Of a stretch of 33,716 nt of DNA, positions 5,987-12,594 are shown in pieces. This stretch comes from a virus: positions 1-33,716 of the IMG/VR virus record IMGVR_UViG_3300011113_000285; one strand, written 5' to 3'. The notes under the pieces are model-generated. The model was not told where the DNA came from. It saw only the letters and a program-made list of their open reading frames with translations, and made no database searches. Made by a program: the position numbers and the translations under genes. Numbering within the stretch: the first letter of the stretch is position 1; the number at the start of each line of letters is the position of its first letter.

Positions 5987-6815
5987 AGAGAGCAATACAC
6001 GCAATCCATATGCGATAGAGCAACCGTGGGTTGTTTCGTTCAGCGGTGGACGAACCAGCGCGTTTATGCTGTGGAAGATTCTTGAGGCGAACGGAGGTCT
6101 ACCGGAAGGAAATGTCATTGCGTTCGCGAATACAGGTCGCGAGCATGAATCCACATTGGATTTCGTGGAAGCCTGCAGTCAAAACTGGCGGGTTCCTATT
6201 GTCTGGGTTGAACGACAGTTTCGTCAGACACCGGGGTTTCGCATCGTCACCCATGCAAGCGCGAGCAGGAACGGCGAGCCTTTTGCGGAACTGATTGAGC
6301 AGAAGCAGTATCTGCCGAATCCCATTGCGCGATTTTGCACACAGGAACTGAAGGTGCAGGCGATTGCGTCGTATCTGAAAAGCATTGGCATAATGGATGC
6401 GACGATGGCGGTTGGACTCAGAGCCGATGAGCCGCGCCGCGTGCATCGCGTGCATGGGGATGTTCGCAACGGATTTTCCTATGTATGCCCGATGCATCAA
6501 GCGGGGCATACGCTTGCCGATGTCGCGACATTTTGGAAGAGCCAGCGTTTTGATCTGCGCCTTCCCAATGATGATCGGGCGTTTGGAAACTGCGATTTGT
6601 GTTTCCTAAAGGGGCGTTCGATGGTTGAGCGCGTGATGCGCGAGGAACCACAGCGAGCGGATTGGTGGATTGAACAAGAGGAGAAGATAAAGGCGCGATT
6701 TCGGAAAGACAGGCCGACTTACGCGCAGATGCTGCATCAAATCCGCATTCAACCGACGCTTTTTGAAAGAGAGAATGACGATGACTCAACAATCCCCTGC
6801 ACCTGCACCGATTGA
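5979..6815 (+). CDS. PP-loop PAPS-reductase/sulfotransferase-like protein
   Basis: 278 aa. The PP-loop SGGRTS at residues 22-27 binds ATP or an adenylated substrate. FANTGREHESTLDF follows (an acidic TG-x-E motif typical of PAPS reductase-like proteins). Then come RFCTQELK (C120), a second conserved basic segment AVGLRADEPRR, and NCDLCFLKG (C205, C208) near the C-terminus. This set matches the phage 'phosphoadenosine phosphosulfate reductase family', related to the DndC and TilS fold. With C170 the cysteines could bind Fe-S or zinc. The substrate is unknown: nucleotide or DNA modification or sulfur transfer are possibilities, true sulfate assimilation is unlikely in a phage. The gene starts within the previous stop (8-base overlap). 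Codon use looks more AT-rich than in its neighbours, a sign of separate acquisition. Confidence 0.85.
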   Translation: MNEESNTRNPYAIEQPWVVSFSGGRTSAFMLWKILEANGGLPEGNVIAFANTGREHESTLDFVEACSQNWRVPIVWVERQFRQTPGFRIVTHASASRNGEPFAELIEQKQYLPNPIARFCTQELKVQAIASYLKSIGIMDATMAVGLRADEPRRVHRVHGDVRNGFSYVCPMHQAGHTLADVATFWKSQRFDLRLPNDDRAFGNCDLCFLKGRSMVERVMREEPQRADWWIEQEEKIKARFRKDRPTYAQMLHQIRIQPTLFERENDDDSTIPCTCTD

Positions 6816-6987
6816 ATCTTTGGAACTAGTCATGGCAATCAGGGAGCGCGACGAGGCGCGGAGATGGGTGTGCCGACTAGTTTCAGCCATTCGCCGCGAG
6901 ACACAGGGGACGGATTGCACGCATCTGCAGGTTGCGCGTGAGCGTGGATGGGATTGTTTCAAGGAGGTTCAGCATGACGCTGTTTGA
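6775..6987 (+). CDS. Short RGWDCFK-motif protein
   Basis: 70 aa. ATGs at 6775 and 6781 are both possible; 6775 follows GAAAGAGAG. The start lies within the end of the PAPS-reductase-like gene. After a helical segment (LELVMAIRERDEARRWVCRLV) it ends in VARERGWDCFKEVQHDAV. That matches VAQDRGWDCFK in the gene at 5630 but stops where that protein has its zinc ribbon. Possibly a truncated paralogue. The ribosome site of the next gene (AAGGAGG) is encoded in its last codons. Confidence 0.65.
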   Translation: MTMTQQSPAPAPIESLELVMAIRERDEARRWVCRLVSAIRRETQGTDCTHLQVARERGWDCFKEVQHDAV

Positions 6988-7372
6988 TCTGGTGGAGGCG
7001 CAGAGACGGAAGGACGAGGGCATCGACCGCGCCAGCGAGGCGCGTAGCACGCTGCTCGCGCAGGCGCAGGCCATCGCCGTTGAACTGACCGCCTACGGGC
7101 GCGAGGTCACTAGCGACGAGGTGGCGGCTGAGATGCAGGCGCGTGGGCTTTCCTACGACGCGCTCGGCAACGCCGCCGGAGGCGTGTTCCGGTCGCCTCT
7201 GCTGGAGTGGACGGGAGCCATGAGGCCGTCGAGCCGGGTATCGACGCACGCACGCCTGATCCGGGTCTGGCGACGAAAGCCCCAGATCGGGGACGGCGCA
7301 CGCCTCTCAGCGGTTATGCTCCCCCGGCATGACCGACCAACGACCCCGCCGTCGAAGGTTGACGCAGGATGA
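6974..7372 (+). CDS. Phage DNA-metabolism-region protein (winged-helix-like)
   Basis: 132 aa, ATG at 6974 after AAGGAGG. The order GIDRASEAR, a helical stretch, TSDEVAAEMQARGLSYDALGNAAGGVFR, then STHARLIRVWRRK resembles a widespread small phage protein. That protein has the pattern G-I-x-R-A, T-x-[ED]-D-V-x-x-x-A-x-x-x-G-L, R-A-x-G-x-V, then S-x-x-x-x-H-x-R-x-V-x-x-W, and is commonly found near recombination and replication genes. A winged-helix DNA-binding fold is likely, but the function is not established. Its last 44 bases overlap the next small gene. Confidence 0.72.
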   Translation: MTLFDLVEAQRRKDEGIDRASEARSTLLAQAQAIAVELTAYGREVTSDEVAAEMQARGLSYDALGNAAGGVFRSPLLEWTGAMRPSSRVSTHARLIRVWRRKPQIGDGARLSAVMLPRHDRPTTPPSKVDAG

Positions 7373-7496
7373 GGTCGAGCGCATCCGAACGCTCAAGGCG
7401 CAGGGAGTCCCGCAGAAGGCAATCGCAGCCGAAATGCGCGTCTCGCAGTCCTGCGTCTCGCTCATCCTCAACCACAAGCGGCGGTTCAATCTCTGA
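7329..7496 (+). CDS. Small helix-turn-helix protein (55 aa)
   Basis: ATG at 7329, stop 7494-7496, 55 aa, overlapping the end of the previous gene by 44 bases. After a basic N-terminus (TDQRPRRRRLTQDE) residues 17-50 read VERIRTLKAQGVPQKAIAAEMRVSQ (given here in two parts), then SCVSLILNHKRRF. This is a clear trihelical HTH of the Hin-resolvase/homeodomain-like type: turn at QGVPQ, recognition helix at VSQSCVSLILN. It is likely a DNA-binding regulator of this phage. TTATGCT about 13 bases upstream could be a -10 box. No ribosome site stands out. Confidence 0.72.
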   Translation: MTDQRPRRRRLTQDEVERIRTLKAQGVPQKAIAAEMRVSQSCVSLILNHKRRFNL

Positions 7497-7500
7497 GACG

Positions 7501-7929
7501 ATGCACCACCTTGAGGTGATCGGAGACGTTGCCACGCAAGGCAGCAAGCGGATCGTCCGCCTGCGGAACGGTCGCACCGCCATGCTGGAGGCCAGCCGCC
7601 GGATCCGTCCGTGGCGGCAGGCCGTCGCGGAGGCCGCGATGGCGCACGGCATCCCGATGTTCACCGGGGACGTGACGCTGGAGATCGTGGCGCGATGGGT
7701 GCGCCCGGCATCGCACTACCGGAGGGACGGGACGCTGCGCGGCAACCTGCCGCAGAGGCCCGGATACGCCGATTGCGACAAGATTGCCCGGGGAGTGTGC
7801 GATGCGCTCGCGGGGATCGCGTACGCGAACGACAGGCAGGTCGCCGTACTCCGCGTCGAGCGCAGATGGTGCGAGCCGAGCCAGCCGCCGGGCGCGGGAA
7901 TCGACATCGGCGGCATCCCGAAATCGTGA
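7501..7929 (+). CDS. rusA: RusA-like Holliday junction resolvase
   Basis: 142 aa. RusA-family dimers cut Holliday junctions with Mg2+ and help resolve phage recombination intermediates. The family's acidic motif, D-x-D followed by D-A-L-x-G and D-x-Q-V, is seen here as PGYADCDKIARGVCDALAG and ANDRQV (D91, D93, D101, D111). The usual Asn after the second Asp is replaced by Lys and the DDxxV is NDRQV, so one acidic residue may differ. RRIRPWRQAV near residue 33 is the usual entry to the fold. The ATG at 7501 is four bases after the HTH gene's stop, with no strong ribosome site, so translation is probably coupled. It sits next to the ERF annealing protein, a fitting recombination pair. Confidence 0.85.
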   Translation: MHHLEVIGDVATQGSKRIVRLRNGRTAMLEASRRIRPWRQAVAEAAMAHGIPMFTGDVTLEIVARWVRPASHYRRDGTLRGNLPQRPGYADCDKIARGVCDALAGIAYANDRQVAVLRVERRWCEPSQPPGAGIDIGGIPKS

Positions 7930-7939
7930 CACGGGCCAG

Positions 7940-7967
7940 TTGCACCTACGCCGGGAAAGGCTATAGT
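7940..7967 (+). promoter_or_regulatory. Promoter D
   Basis: TTGCAC (7940-7945), a 16-bp spacer and TATAGT (7962-7967). Same family as A, B, C and E, with one base less in the spacer. It drives the ERF-Gp157 operon. Confidence 0.8.
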
Positions 7968-7974
7968 GTCGCAG

Positions 7975-8017
7975 GGGCGCGACGTTCGCGCCCGTGAATG
8001 CAAGGAACTGCAAGGAG
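7975..8017 (+). promoter_or_regulatory. Leader D: ACGTT-loop hairpin and AGGAAC hexaloop
   Basis: GGGCGCG (7975-7981), ACGTT and CGCGCCC (7987-7993) form a perfect 7-bp hairpin beginning 8 nt after the -10. TGCA (7999-8002), loop AGGAAC and TGCA (8009-8012) form a 4-bp hairpin with GGA in a hexaloop, immediately followed by the real Shine-Dalgarno AGGAG (8013-8017). An upstream GGA loop beside an SD GGA is the usual dual-site arrangement for CsrA repression. Confidence 0.7.
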
Positions 8018-8023
8018 AAGACC

Positions 8024-8788
8024 ATGCAGCAGAGTCAGAGCATCGGAGCGTTGGTCGCGGCAGTCGCGAAGGCGCAGCAGGAGATCCGCAACCCCGCGCT
8101 CGACAAGGCGCATCCCCATTTCAAGGGTTTCAAGTACGCATCGCTGGGATCGCACATCGACGCGATCCGCGAGCCGTTCGCGAGGAACGGGCTAATGATC
8201 TCGCAGGGAGTCAACAGCGACGACATGAGGGTCAGCGTCACGACGCTGATCGCGCACACCAGCGGCGAGTGGATGAGCAGCACGGTTGGCATGACGCTGG
8301 CGGAAAAGGCGACGGCGCAGAACCTCGGCGCGTGCGTGACGTACCTGCGGCGGTACGCGCTCGCGGCGATGTGCCTCCTGACCGGAGACGATGACACCGA
8401 CGCGGAGGAGGATCGCGAGGCTAAGGTGGAGCGGCCACCCGTCCGCTCACCGCAGCGCGACGTGTTCGATCCGACCCCCGTGAACGCGGCCCCGGTCGCG
8501 GCGCGGCCTCCGGCGAAGATGTGGCCGGACAGCGGCAAGGACGTGGTGATCGTGGAGAAGATCGTGCCGCGAGGCGAGACGAACGCCGTGCTTTGCAAGC
8601 ACGCCACGCAAGGAGCCTGCTGGGTGTCGGTTCCCGTCGCAGGCAATATGCCGCTCGGGGTCGGGGATCGCATCGAACTGTCATGGAAGTTCAATCACAA
8701 GGGCGACAGGCCTTTCGCGGAGGCCGTGGAGATCGGCGTGCCGCCAACCCTCAAGAGCATCCGCAAGGAGCAGGAGATTCCGTTTTGA
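8024..8788 (+). CDS. erf: ERF-family single-strand annealing protein
   Basis: 254 aa, ATG at 8024 with AAGGAG six bases upstream; a GTG at 7994 lies in the leader hairpin and is not the start. ERF proteins anneal homologous single strands during phage recombination and genome circularisation. Residues 1-60 (AKAQQEI.NPALDKAHPHFKGF.YASL, then IREPFARNGLMISQ) and the hallmark LGACVTYLRRYAL (101-113), followed by LLTGDDDTDAEED, are typical of the family. After a Pro-rich linker (about 137-165) the C-terminal 90 residues form an extra beta-rich domain (VVIVEKIVPRG, CWVSVP, IELSWKF) that may bind partners or ssDNA. Its neighbours are RusA upstream and the Gp157-like gene downstream. Confidence 0.9.
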   Translation: MQQSQSIGALVAAVAKAQQEIRNPALDKAHPHFKGFKYASLGSHIDAIREPFARNGLMISQGVNSDDMRVSVTTLIAHTSGEWMSSTVGMTLAEKATAQNLGACVTYLRRYALAAMCLLTGDDDTDAEEDREAKVERPPVRSPQRDVFDPTPVNAAPVAARPPAKMWPDSGKDVVIVEKIVPRGETNAVLCKHATQGACWVSVPVAGNMPLGVGDRIELSWKFNHKGDRPFAEAVEIGVPPTLKSIRKEQEIPF

Positions 8789-8949
8789 ACGCCTTTTACG
8801 AACTGATCGGATGCTTCTTCATCCTTGTCTACATCGGGATGTTCGTCGGGATCATCATGTGCGAGTTCCGCCTCTCCAAGATGCAGCGCATGATCGAAGC
8901 GCACTTGCGTTCGCTTGAGGCGCAGCGGCGGAAGGAAGGCCAGCGATGA
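8785..8949 (+). CDS. Small single-span membrane protein
   Basis: 54 aa from a TTG start at 8785 that overlaps the ERF stop (TTGA); no ATG comes before the membrane segment. Residues 5-28 (YELIGCFFILVYIGMFVGII) form one clear transmembrane helix. It is followed by a basic amphipathic helix (RLSKMQRMIEAHLRSLEAQ), so it probably sits N-out, C-in. The rare TTG start suggests low expression tied to ERF translation. Role unknown. Its last bases overlap the Gp157-like gene (ATGA). Confidence 0.68.
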   Translation: MNAFYELIGCFFILVYIGMFVGIIMCEFRLSKMQRMIEAHLRSLEAQRRKEGQR

Positions 8950-9455
8950 GCCTCTACGCCATTACGGAGGAGATGCAGCGGCTGCTGGATGTGTTCGACC
9001 AGCACGGCGACAGCGGCAGCGAGACCGCCGCTGCGATGCAGGAACACATCGCGGCACTCGCGGAGGCGTTCGACGCGAAGGCGGACTCCTACGCGGCCCT
9101 GATCCGCGTGTGCGAGGTGCGATCGCAGGCCCGGAAGGAGGAGGCGCAGCGGCTGATCGCGCTATCCGCTTCCGATGCCTCGCTCGCGGACAGGCTCCGA
9201 AACGCGCTCATGCAGGCGATGCAGGCCACCCGGCAGACAAGGGTGGAGACGGAGCGGTTCCGGCTGGCGGTGAGGCAGAACGGCGGCAAGTTGCCTATCC
9301 TGATCGCAGACACCGACGCGATCCCGCAGGCGTACCGAATCCCGGTCGTCACGGAACGCATCGACAAAGACGGCATCCGCGATGCGCTGGAGCGCGGAGA
9401 GACCGTTCCGGGAGCCAGCCTAGGGGTGCGCGGGTTCCGCCTCGACCTGCGTTGA
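8946..9455 (+). CDS. Gp157-like phage protein
   Basis: 169 aa, ATG overlapping the previous stop. The layout fits the siphovirus Gp157 family (PF05565). It opens MSLYAITEEMQRLLD, has a long helical hairpin (FDAKADSYAALIR, EEAQRLIALSASDASLADRL), the segment TRVETERFRLAVRQNGGKLP, and the typical ending IPQAYR...RIDKDGIRDALERGETVPGASL. It is a common companion of annealing proteins (ERF, Sak). Family members have been linked to phage resistance in Streptococcus, but the biochemical role is unclear. It is the last gene of this unit, before a strong terminator. Confidence 0.85.
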   Translation: MSLYAITEEMQRLLDVFDQHGDSGSETAAAMQEHIAALAEAFDAKADSYAALIRVCEVRSQARKEEAQRLIALSASDASLADRLRNALMQAMQATRQTRVETERFRLAVRQNGGKLPILIADTDAIPQAYRIPVVTERIDKDGIRDALERGETVPGASLGVRGFRLDLR

Positions 9456-9465
9456 CCGGGCCGAT

Positions 9466-9507
9466 CCACGCCGGGGAAGCACCCGTCCCCGGCGTGGGTC
9501 TTTTTTT
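9466..9507 (+). terminator. Rho-independent terminator after the Gp157-like gene
   Basis: A perfect 11-bp stem, CCACGCCGGGG (9466-9476) and CCCCGGCGTGG (9487-9497), with a 10-nt loop and seven Ts (9501-9507). It is directly followed by an 8-bp palindrome TTTTTGAC-ATTC-GTCAAAAA (9503-9522) upstream of promoter E. Confidence 0.92.
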
Positions 9508-9537
9508 GACATTCGTCAAAAATCTTGTGCAGCAGGG

Positions 9538-9566
9538 TTGCACCCTATGCCGACACAACGTATCGT
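9538..9566 (+). promoter_or_regulatory. Promoter E
   Basis: TTGCAC (9538-9543), 17-bp spacer CCTATGCCGACACAACG and TATCGT (9561-9566). Nearly the same as promoters A and B. An A/T-rich palindrome (9503-9522) lies 15 bp upstream and might be an UP-like element or operator. Confidence 0.82.
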
Positions 9567-9574
9567 TCCCGCAG

Positions 9575-9611
9575 CAGGCACGTCGCCTGACTCAAACCCG
9601 AAAGGAACTCG
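9575..9611 (+). promoter_or_regulatory. Leader E: ACGTC-loop hairpin and SD hairpin
   Basis: CAGGC (9575-9579), ACGTC and GCCTG (9585-9589) form a 5-bp hairpin. Compared with leader B (CAGAC/GTCTG) one A-T pair has become G-C on both arms, a compensatory change. CGA (9599-9601), loop AAGGAAC and TCG (9609-9611) can hold the Shine-Dalgarno in a weak loop. Confidence 0.68.
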
Positions 9612-9614
9612 ACC

Positions 9615-10055
9615 ATGACGACCCACACCGACACGAACACCGCCTCCTTCAAGCGCCCGTACACGAACGACCCGGCTCGCAAGCACTTTGAGTGGTACGC
9701 TCATCGCTTCAATCTCTTCCTGCTGTACCCGAATGTTGAAGCGTTCGCGCCGCGCTCGATTTTCCGTGATCACGCTTACGTCCCCGACGCGATTGCGCCG
9801 CTTCGCCGCCTGCACGAACTGATCGCAAAATGCGCGGAGTTCATGGCAAACCGGGCAACGGATCGTGCCGAACTTCTGGAACACGTCAACTACGCAATGG
9901 GGCTAGTGATGGCTGCGGAACTCGCCACGTCGCACGCGCACGCATCGGGATTCGGCGCGGAAACTCTGCGGAACGATTGGATTAACGCGGCCCGTAGGAT
10001 GACGAAGTGGGCAGAAACGTGCGCCATCGAACGATTGGAAGGAGGTGCGGCGTGA
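9615..10055 (+). CDS. Hypothetical protein
   Basis: 146 aa, ATG at 9615 after GAAAGGAAC, first gene of the promoter E operon. Largely helical (APLRRLHELIAKCAEFMANRA, DRAELLEHVNYAMGLVMAAELAT), His- and Trp-containing, no recognised domain. It ends LEGGAA; these codons carry the GGAGG site and GTGA start of the next gene, the same junction found in the minus-strand operon. Confidence 0.75.
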   Translation: MTTHTDTNTASFKRPYTNDPARKHFEWYAHRFNLFLLYPNVEAFAPRSIFRDHAYVPDAIAPLRRLHELIAKCAEFMANRATDRAELLEHVNYAMGLVMAAELATSHAHASGFGAETLRNDWINAARRMTKWAETCAIERLEGGAA

Positions 10056-10252
10056 CCCTCTCCGCTCTGCACACCGAAGTCGTTGAACACCTTGTTTCGC
10101 TCGGATTCGACCGCGTTGATGCCGAATCCATTGCCGAAATGGATTTGGATTCTCACGAAGAGCGCGAGTCTCATTATCACTACGTCCTTGAATGTGACGC
10201 TGCGGACATTGCGGGATGGATCGGCATTCGACCGAAGGGAGGTGCGGCGTGA
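10052..10252 (+). CDS. Small acidic hypothetical protein
   Basis: 66 aa from a GTG at 10052 that overlaps the previous stop (GTGA), eight bases after GGAGG. Acidic and His-rich (AEMDLDSHEERESHYHYVLECDAADIAGW). LHTEVVEHLVSLGFDRVDAESIAEM resembles the N-terminal helices of a UBA-like or HTH bundle, but this is not firm. Ends PKGGAA with the same coupling junction as its upstream neighbour. Confidence 0.68.
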   Translation: MTLSALHTEVVEHLVSLGFDRVDAESIAEMDLDSHEERESHYHYVLECDAADIAGWIGIRPKGGAA

Positions 10253-10506
10253 CCCGCTACGAGACCGACATCGTTATGGGGATGGCGGCGCAGTACGCCG
10301 TCGCCTCCGAAGAGTGCGTCCGGGAGGGCAACCTGCGCGAGGCGCATTCGTTTCTGGAACGGGCGGATGCGATCCTCGACGTAGCCGTGAGCCTATCCAT
10401 CGCGCCCGGCAGGATCGAAGCCCTGCGGCGAGCCACGCAGCCGCAGAGGAACAGTCTGGAGACGTGGCGACGAGAACAGGAGAACCATCGTGAAGCGACA
10501 TCTTGA
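10249..10506 (+). CDS. Small hypothetical protein
   Basis: 85 aa from a GTG at 10249 overlapping the previous stop, after GGAGG. Helical throughout, with TPR-like spacing (YAVASEECVREGNLREAHSF, then LERADAILDVAV) and a polar C-terminus. No family recognised. It overlaps the next gene by 17 bases. Confidence 0.68.
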   Translation: MTRYETDIVMGMAAQYAVASEECVREGNLREAHSFLERADAILDVAVSLSIAPGRIEALRRATQPQRNSLETWRREQENHREATS

Positions 10507-10741
10507 GATCAGCGATCCCGGAGATTGGAAGGCCGCGATCCGGCAGGCACTCGACAAGCAGGGGACGAGCCGATACGCATTCATCAAGCGGTGCGTCGAG
10601 CGCAAAATCTGCAGCCAGCACAACGCCCAATGCCTGCTGGCGGACGACGACACCGTGACCGGAACCCGCCGACCGTCGTTCATCACGGCGATCCGTATGG
10701 CGCATGAGGCCGGATTCGATGTCATCCTGCGTCCCCGGTGA
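10490..10741 (+). CDS. HTH-like small protein
   Basis: 83 aa from a GTG at 10490 after AGGAGAA. The central part SRYAFIKRCVERKICSQHNA, then TRRPSFITAIRMAHEAGFDVILRP, has the layout of a short lambda-repressor/antitoxin HTH. It shows a first helix pair, a variable loop, then PSxxTAIRMA-x-EAGF. Antitoxins and phage regulators often end this way. No toxin partner is seen. It is the last gene before the packaging operon and may be a regulator of it; that is inference. Confidence 0.65.
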   Translation: MKRHLEISDPGDWKAAIRQALDKQGTSRYAFIKRCVERKICSQHNAQCLLADDDTVTGTRRPSFITAIRMAHEAGFDVILRPR

Positions 10742-10753
10742 TAGGATCCCCGC

Positions 10754-11161
10754 ATGACCGATGACACCGCCAACGCCGGGGGTGTGGGGGGACTACGCGA
10801 CCCCGCCAGACGATGGGAGCAGCGGCAGCACCTGCGGGTGCTGGAGCAGGCCGTCTATCAGGGATGGGAGATCCCGGAGACGGCCTACGCGACCATCCCG
10901 ATTGACCTGCTCACCATCGCGCAGGACGAGGAGGCATCGCCCCGCGACCGGATCCGCGCCACCGAAGCGTTGATGCACCTAGCCGGGCAGCGCATGGATG
11001 CAGCGGTTCAGTACGACCGGATCAAGCGGCTGGATGCCGACATGGCGACGGACCGCGTGGAAATCTCGTCGTCGGTGTCCGATTCCCAACTGGCAGCGGT
11101 CGCTGCCGCCCTGCAGGCGAAGCCCCCATGCCCCGCAAAGGCCAAGCGAAAGCGACGTTGA
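10754..11161 (+). CDS. terS-like: Probable small terminase subunit
   Basis: 135 aa, ATG at 10754, directly upstream of and overlapping the large terminase by 34 bases. Small terminase subunits bind the packaging site and pass DNA to the large subunit. Helical core (RRWEQRQHLRVLEQAVYQGWEIPE, DLLTIAQDEEASPRDRIRATEALMHL, given in parts) with a polar C-terminus ending in KAKRKRR. I see no clear N-terminal HTH, so the call rests on position, size and predicted helical make-up. Confidence 0.6.
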   Translation: MTDDTANAGGVGGLRDPARRWEQRQHLRVLEQAVYQGWEIPETAYATIPIDLLTIAQDEEASPRDRIRATEALMHLAGQRMDAAVQYDRIKRLDADMATDRVEISSSVSDSQLAAVAAALQAKPPCPAKAKRKRR

Positions 11162-12594
11162 CCGCATTTGACGCGGTGGTGGCCGCACGCGAGAACCCTC
11201 TGGCGTGGCTCGCGCTCGCGCTCGGTCGCACGCCGTCCGACCTGCAGCGCGAACTCGTTTCGCACGCGCTCACGAACCTTTCGTGGTACGCGGAACTGCC
11301 TCGCGGCCACGCGAAGACCAGTACCATCGCCTACCTGATCGCGTGGTGGCTGGGAATCCGGCCAGACGCACGCATCAAGGTCATTTCGCAGACCGACGAC
11401 GCGGCGACGGCTACCAGCCGATTCGTGCGCGAAATCGTCAGATCCGATATCTACCGCGCCGTGTTCCCGGCAGTCAGCCTGCGAGCGGGAGAGGACACCG
11501 TGACAGGCTGGACGGTCACGGCCAAGGGCATCGTCCGGGGCCGCGACCCCAGCGTCAGCGCGTCCGGGATATTCGGGCGTACCGGAGGCCGTGCGGATGT
11601 CCTTTGGTTCGATGACATCTGCGACCTGCGGAACGCCGTCCTGCAGCCTGCGCTCCGGCAGCAGGTCAAGGAGGCCGTCGCGAACATCTGGATGCCCATG
11701 CTCGACCCCAGCGCGGCAAACGAGCCACGGGTCTGGAAAACTGCCACGCCGTTCCATACGGACGACGTGACGGCGGATTGGCGACGGCAGCACGCTGCCG
11801 ATGACAGCCTGTTGCGACGACCCTGCACCGAATCGCTGTCGCCGTGGCCGGAGGTGTTCACGCCGGACGTGCTGGCGGCACGCCGGGAGGACATGGGCGC
11901 GATGGCCTACGCTCGCGCCTACGAACTCGTCCCGCTGTCGAGCGACCTGCTGGTGTTCCGCCCGGAGTGGCTGGGGTACTACCGTCCCAACCAGCGACCG
12001 GGGACCGCCCGGTGCATCGCGGCGGTGGATTGGGGGTACGGGCGGAAAGAGCAGAGCCGGGATGACCCCGACTACAGCGTCTGCATCGTCGGGGAGGTCG
12101 GGCCAGACCGAAAACTGTACCTGACCGACATCCTGCGGATCCGCGAGCCGTTCCCGGCGTTCGCAAGGCAGGCGGCGGCATTGCTGGAGCGGCGCGGCGC
12201 GTCCGTCGTGCTAGCGGAGGCCAACGGCCCTCAGCGCGGGATATTCGACCAGTTTGCGGAAATGACGCACCAACCGATGGTGGCGGTCGAGCGCGTCAAC
12301 GACAAGCACCTGCGAGCGACCGGAGCGCAGCCGTTCGTGCAGGCCGGGAAACTCATGTTCCCGACCGACGACACCGGAGCCGTGCAGCCAGCGTTCCAGC
12401 CCGTCATGGACGAGATGCTCGCGTTCCCCGCCGGAGCGCACGACGACACGGTGGACGTAGTAGTTGACATGGTGTCGGAGGCCACACGCGGAACGCTCAC
12501 GAAGGCAGACATGAATGTCAATCGGATCGAACGACCCGATGCGATCTCGCGGATGTTTGGCAAGTCGGGAGTGAAACGTCCGTTCTTCTCCTGA
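11128..12594 (+). CDS. terL: Terminase large subunit
   Basis: 488 aa. ATP-driven packaging motor with a C-terminal nuclease that cuts genome ends. Walker A-like RGHAKTST (59-66), Walker B VLWFDD (158-163, with the catalytic acid after it) and the coupling segment TATPFH (206-211) make up the ATPase. The nuclease domain shows VDWGYG with D301, LAEANG with E364, and GAHDDTVD with D439/D440, a complete RNase H-like acidic triad. No ribosome site is obvious at the ATG 11128, consistent with coupling to the overlapping upstream gene. Length and motifs are normal for the family. Confidence 0.95.
   Translation: MPRKGQAKATLTAFDAVVAARENPLAWLALALGRTPSDLQRELVSHALTNLSWYAELPRGHAKTSTIAYLIAWWLGIRPDARIKVISQTDDAATATSRFVREIVRSDIYRAVFPAVSLRAGEDTVTGWTVTAKGIVRGRDPSVSASGIFGRTGGRADVLWFDDICDLRNAVLQPALRQQVKEAVANIWMPMLDPSAANEPRVWKTATPFHTDDVTADWRRQHAADDSLLRRPCTESLSPWPEVFTPDVLAARREDMGAMAYARAYELVPLSSDLLVFRPEWLGYYRPNQRPGTARCIAAVDWGYGRKEQSRDDPDYSVCIVGEVGPDRKLYLTDILRIREPFPAFARQAAALLERRGASVVLAEANGPQRGIFDQFAEMTHQPMVAVERVNDKHLRATGAQPFVQAGKLMFPTDDTGAVQPAFQPVMDEMLAFPAGAHDDTVDVVVDMVSEATRGTLTKADMNVNRIERPDAISRMFGKSGVKRPFFS

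Noticed and set aside
9503-9522. TTTTTGAC-ATTC-GTCAAAAA palindrome as a separate operator
   Set aside because: It overlaps the T tract of a strong terminator and does not recur before the other promoters, so it is noted only as a possible upstream element.
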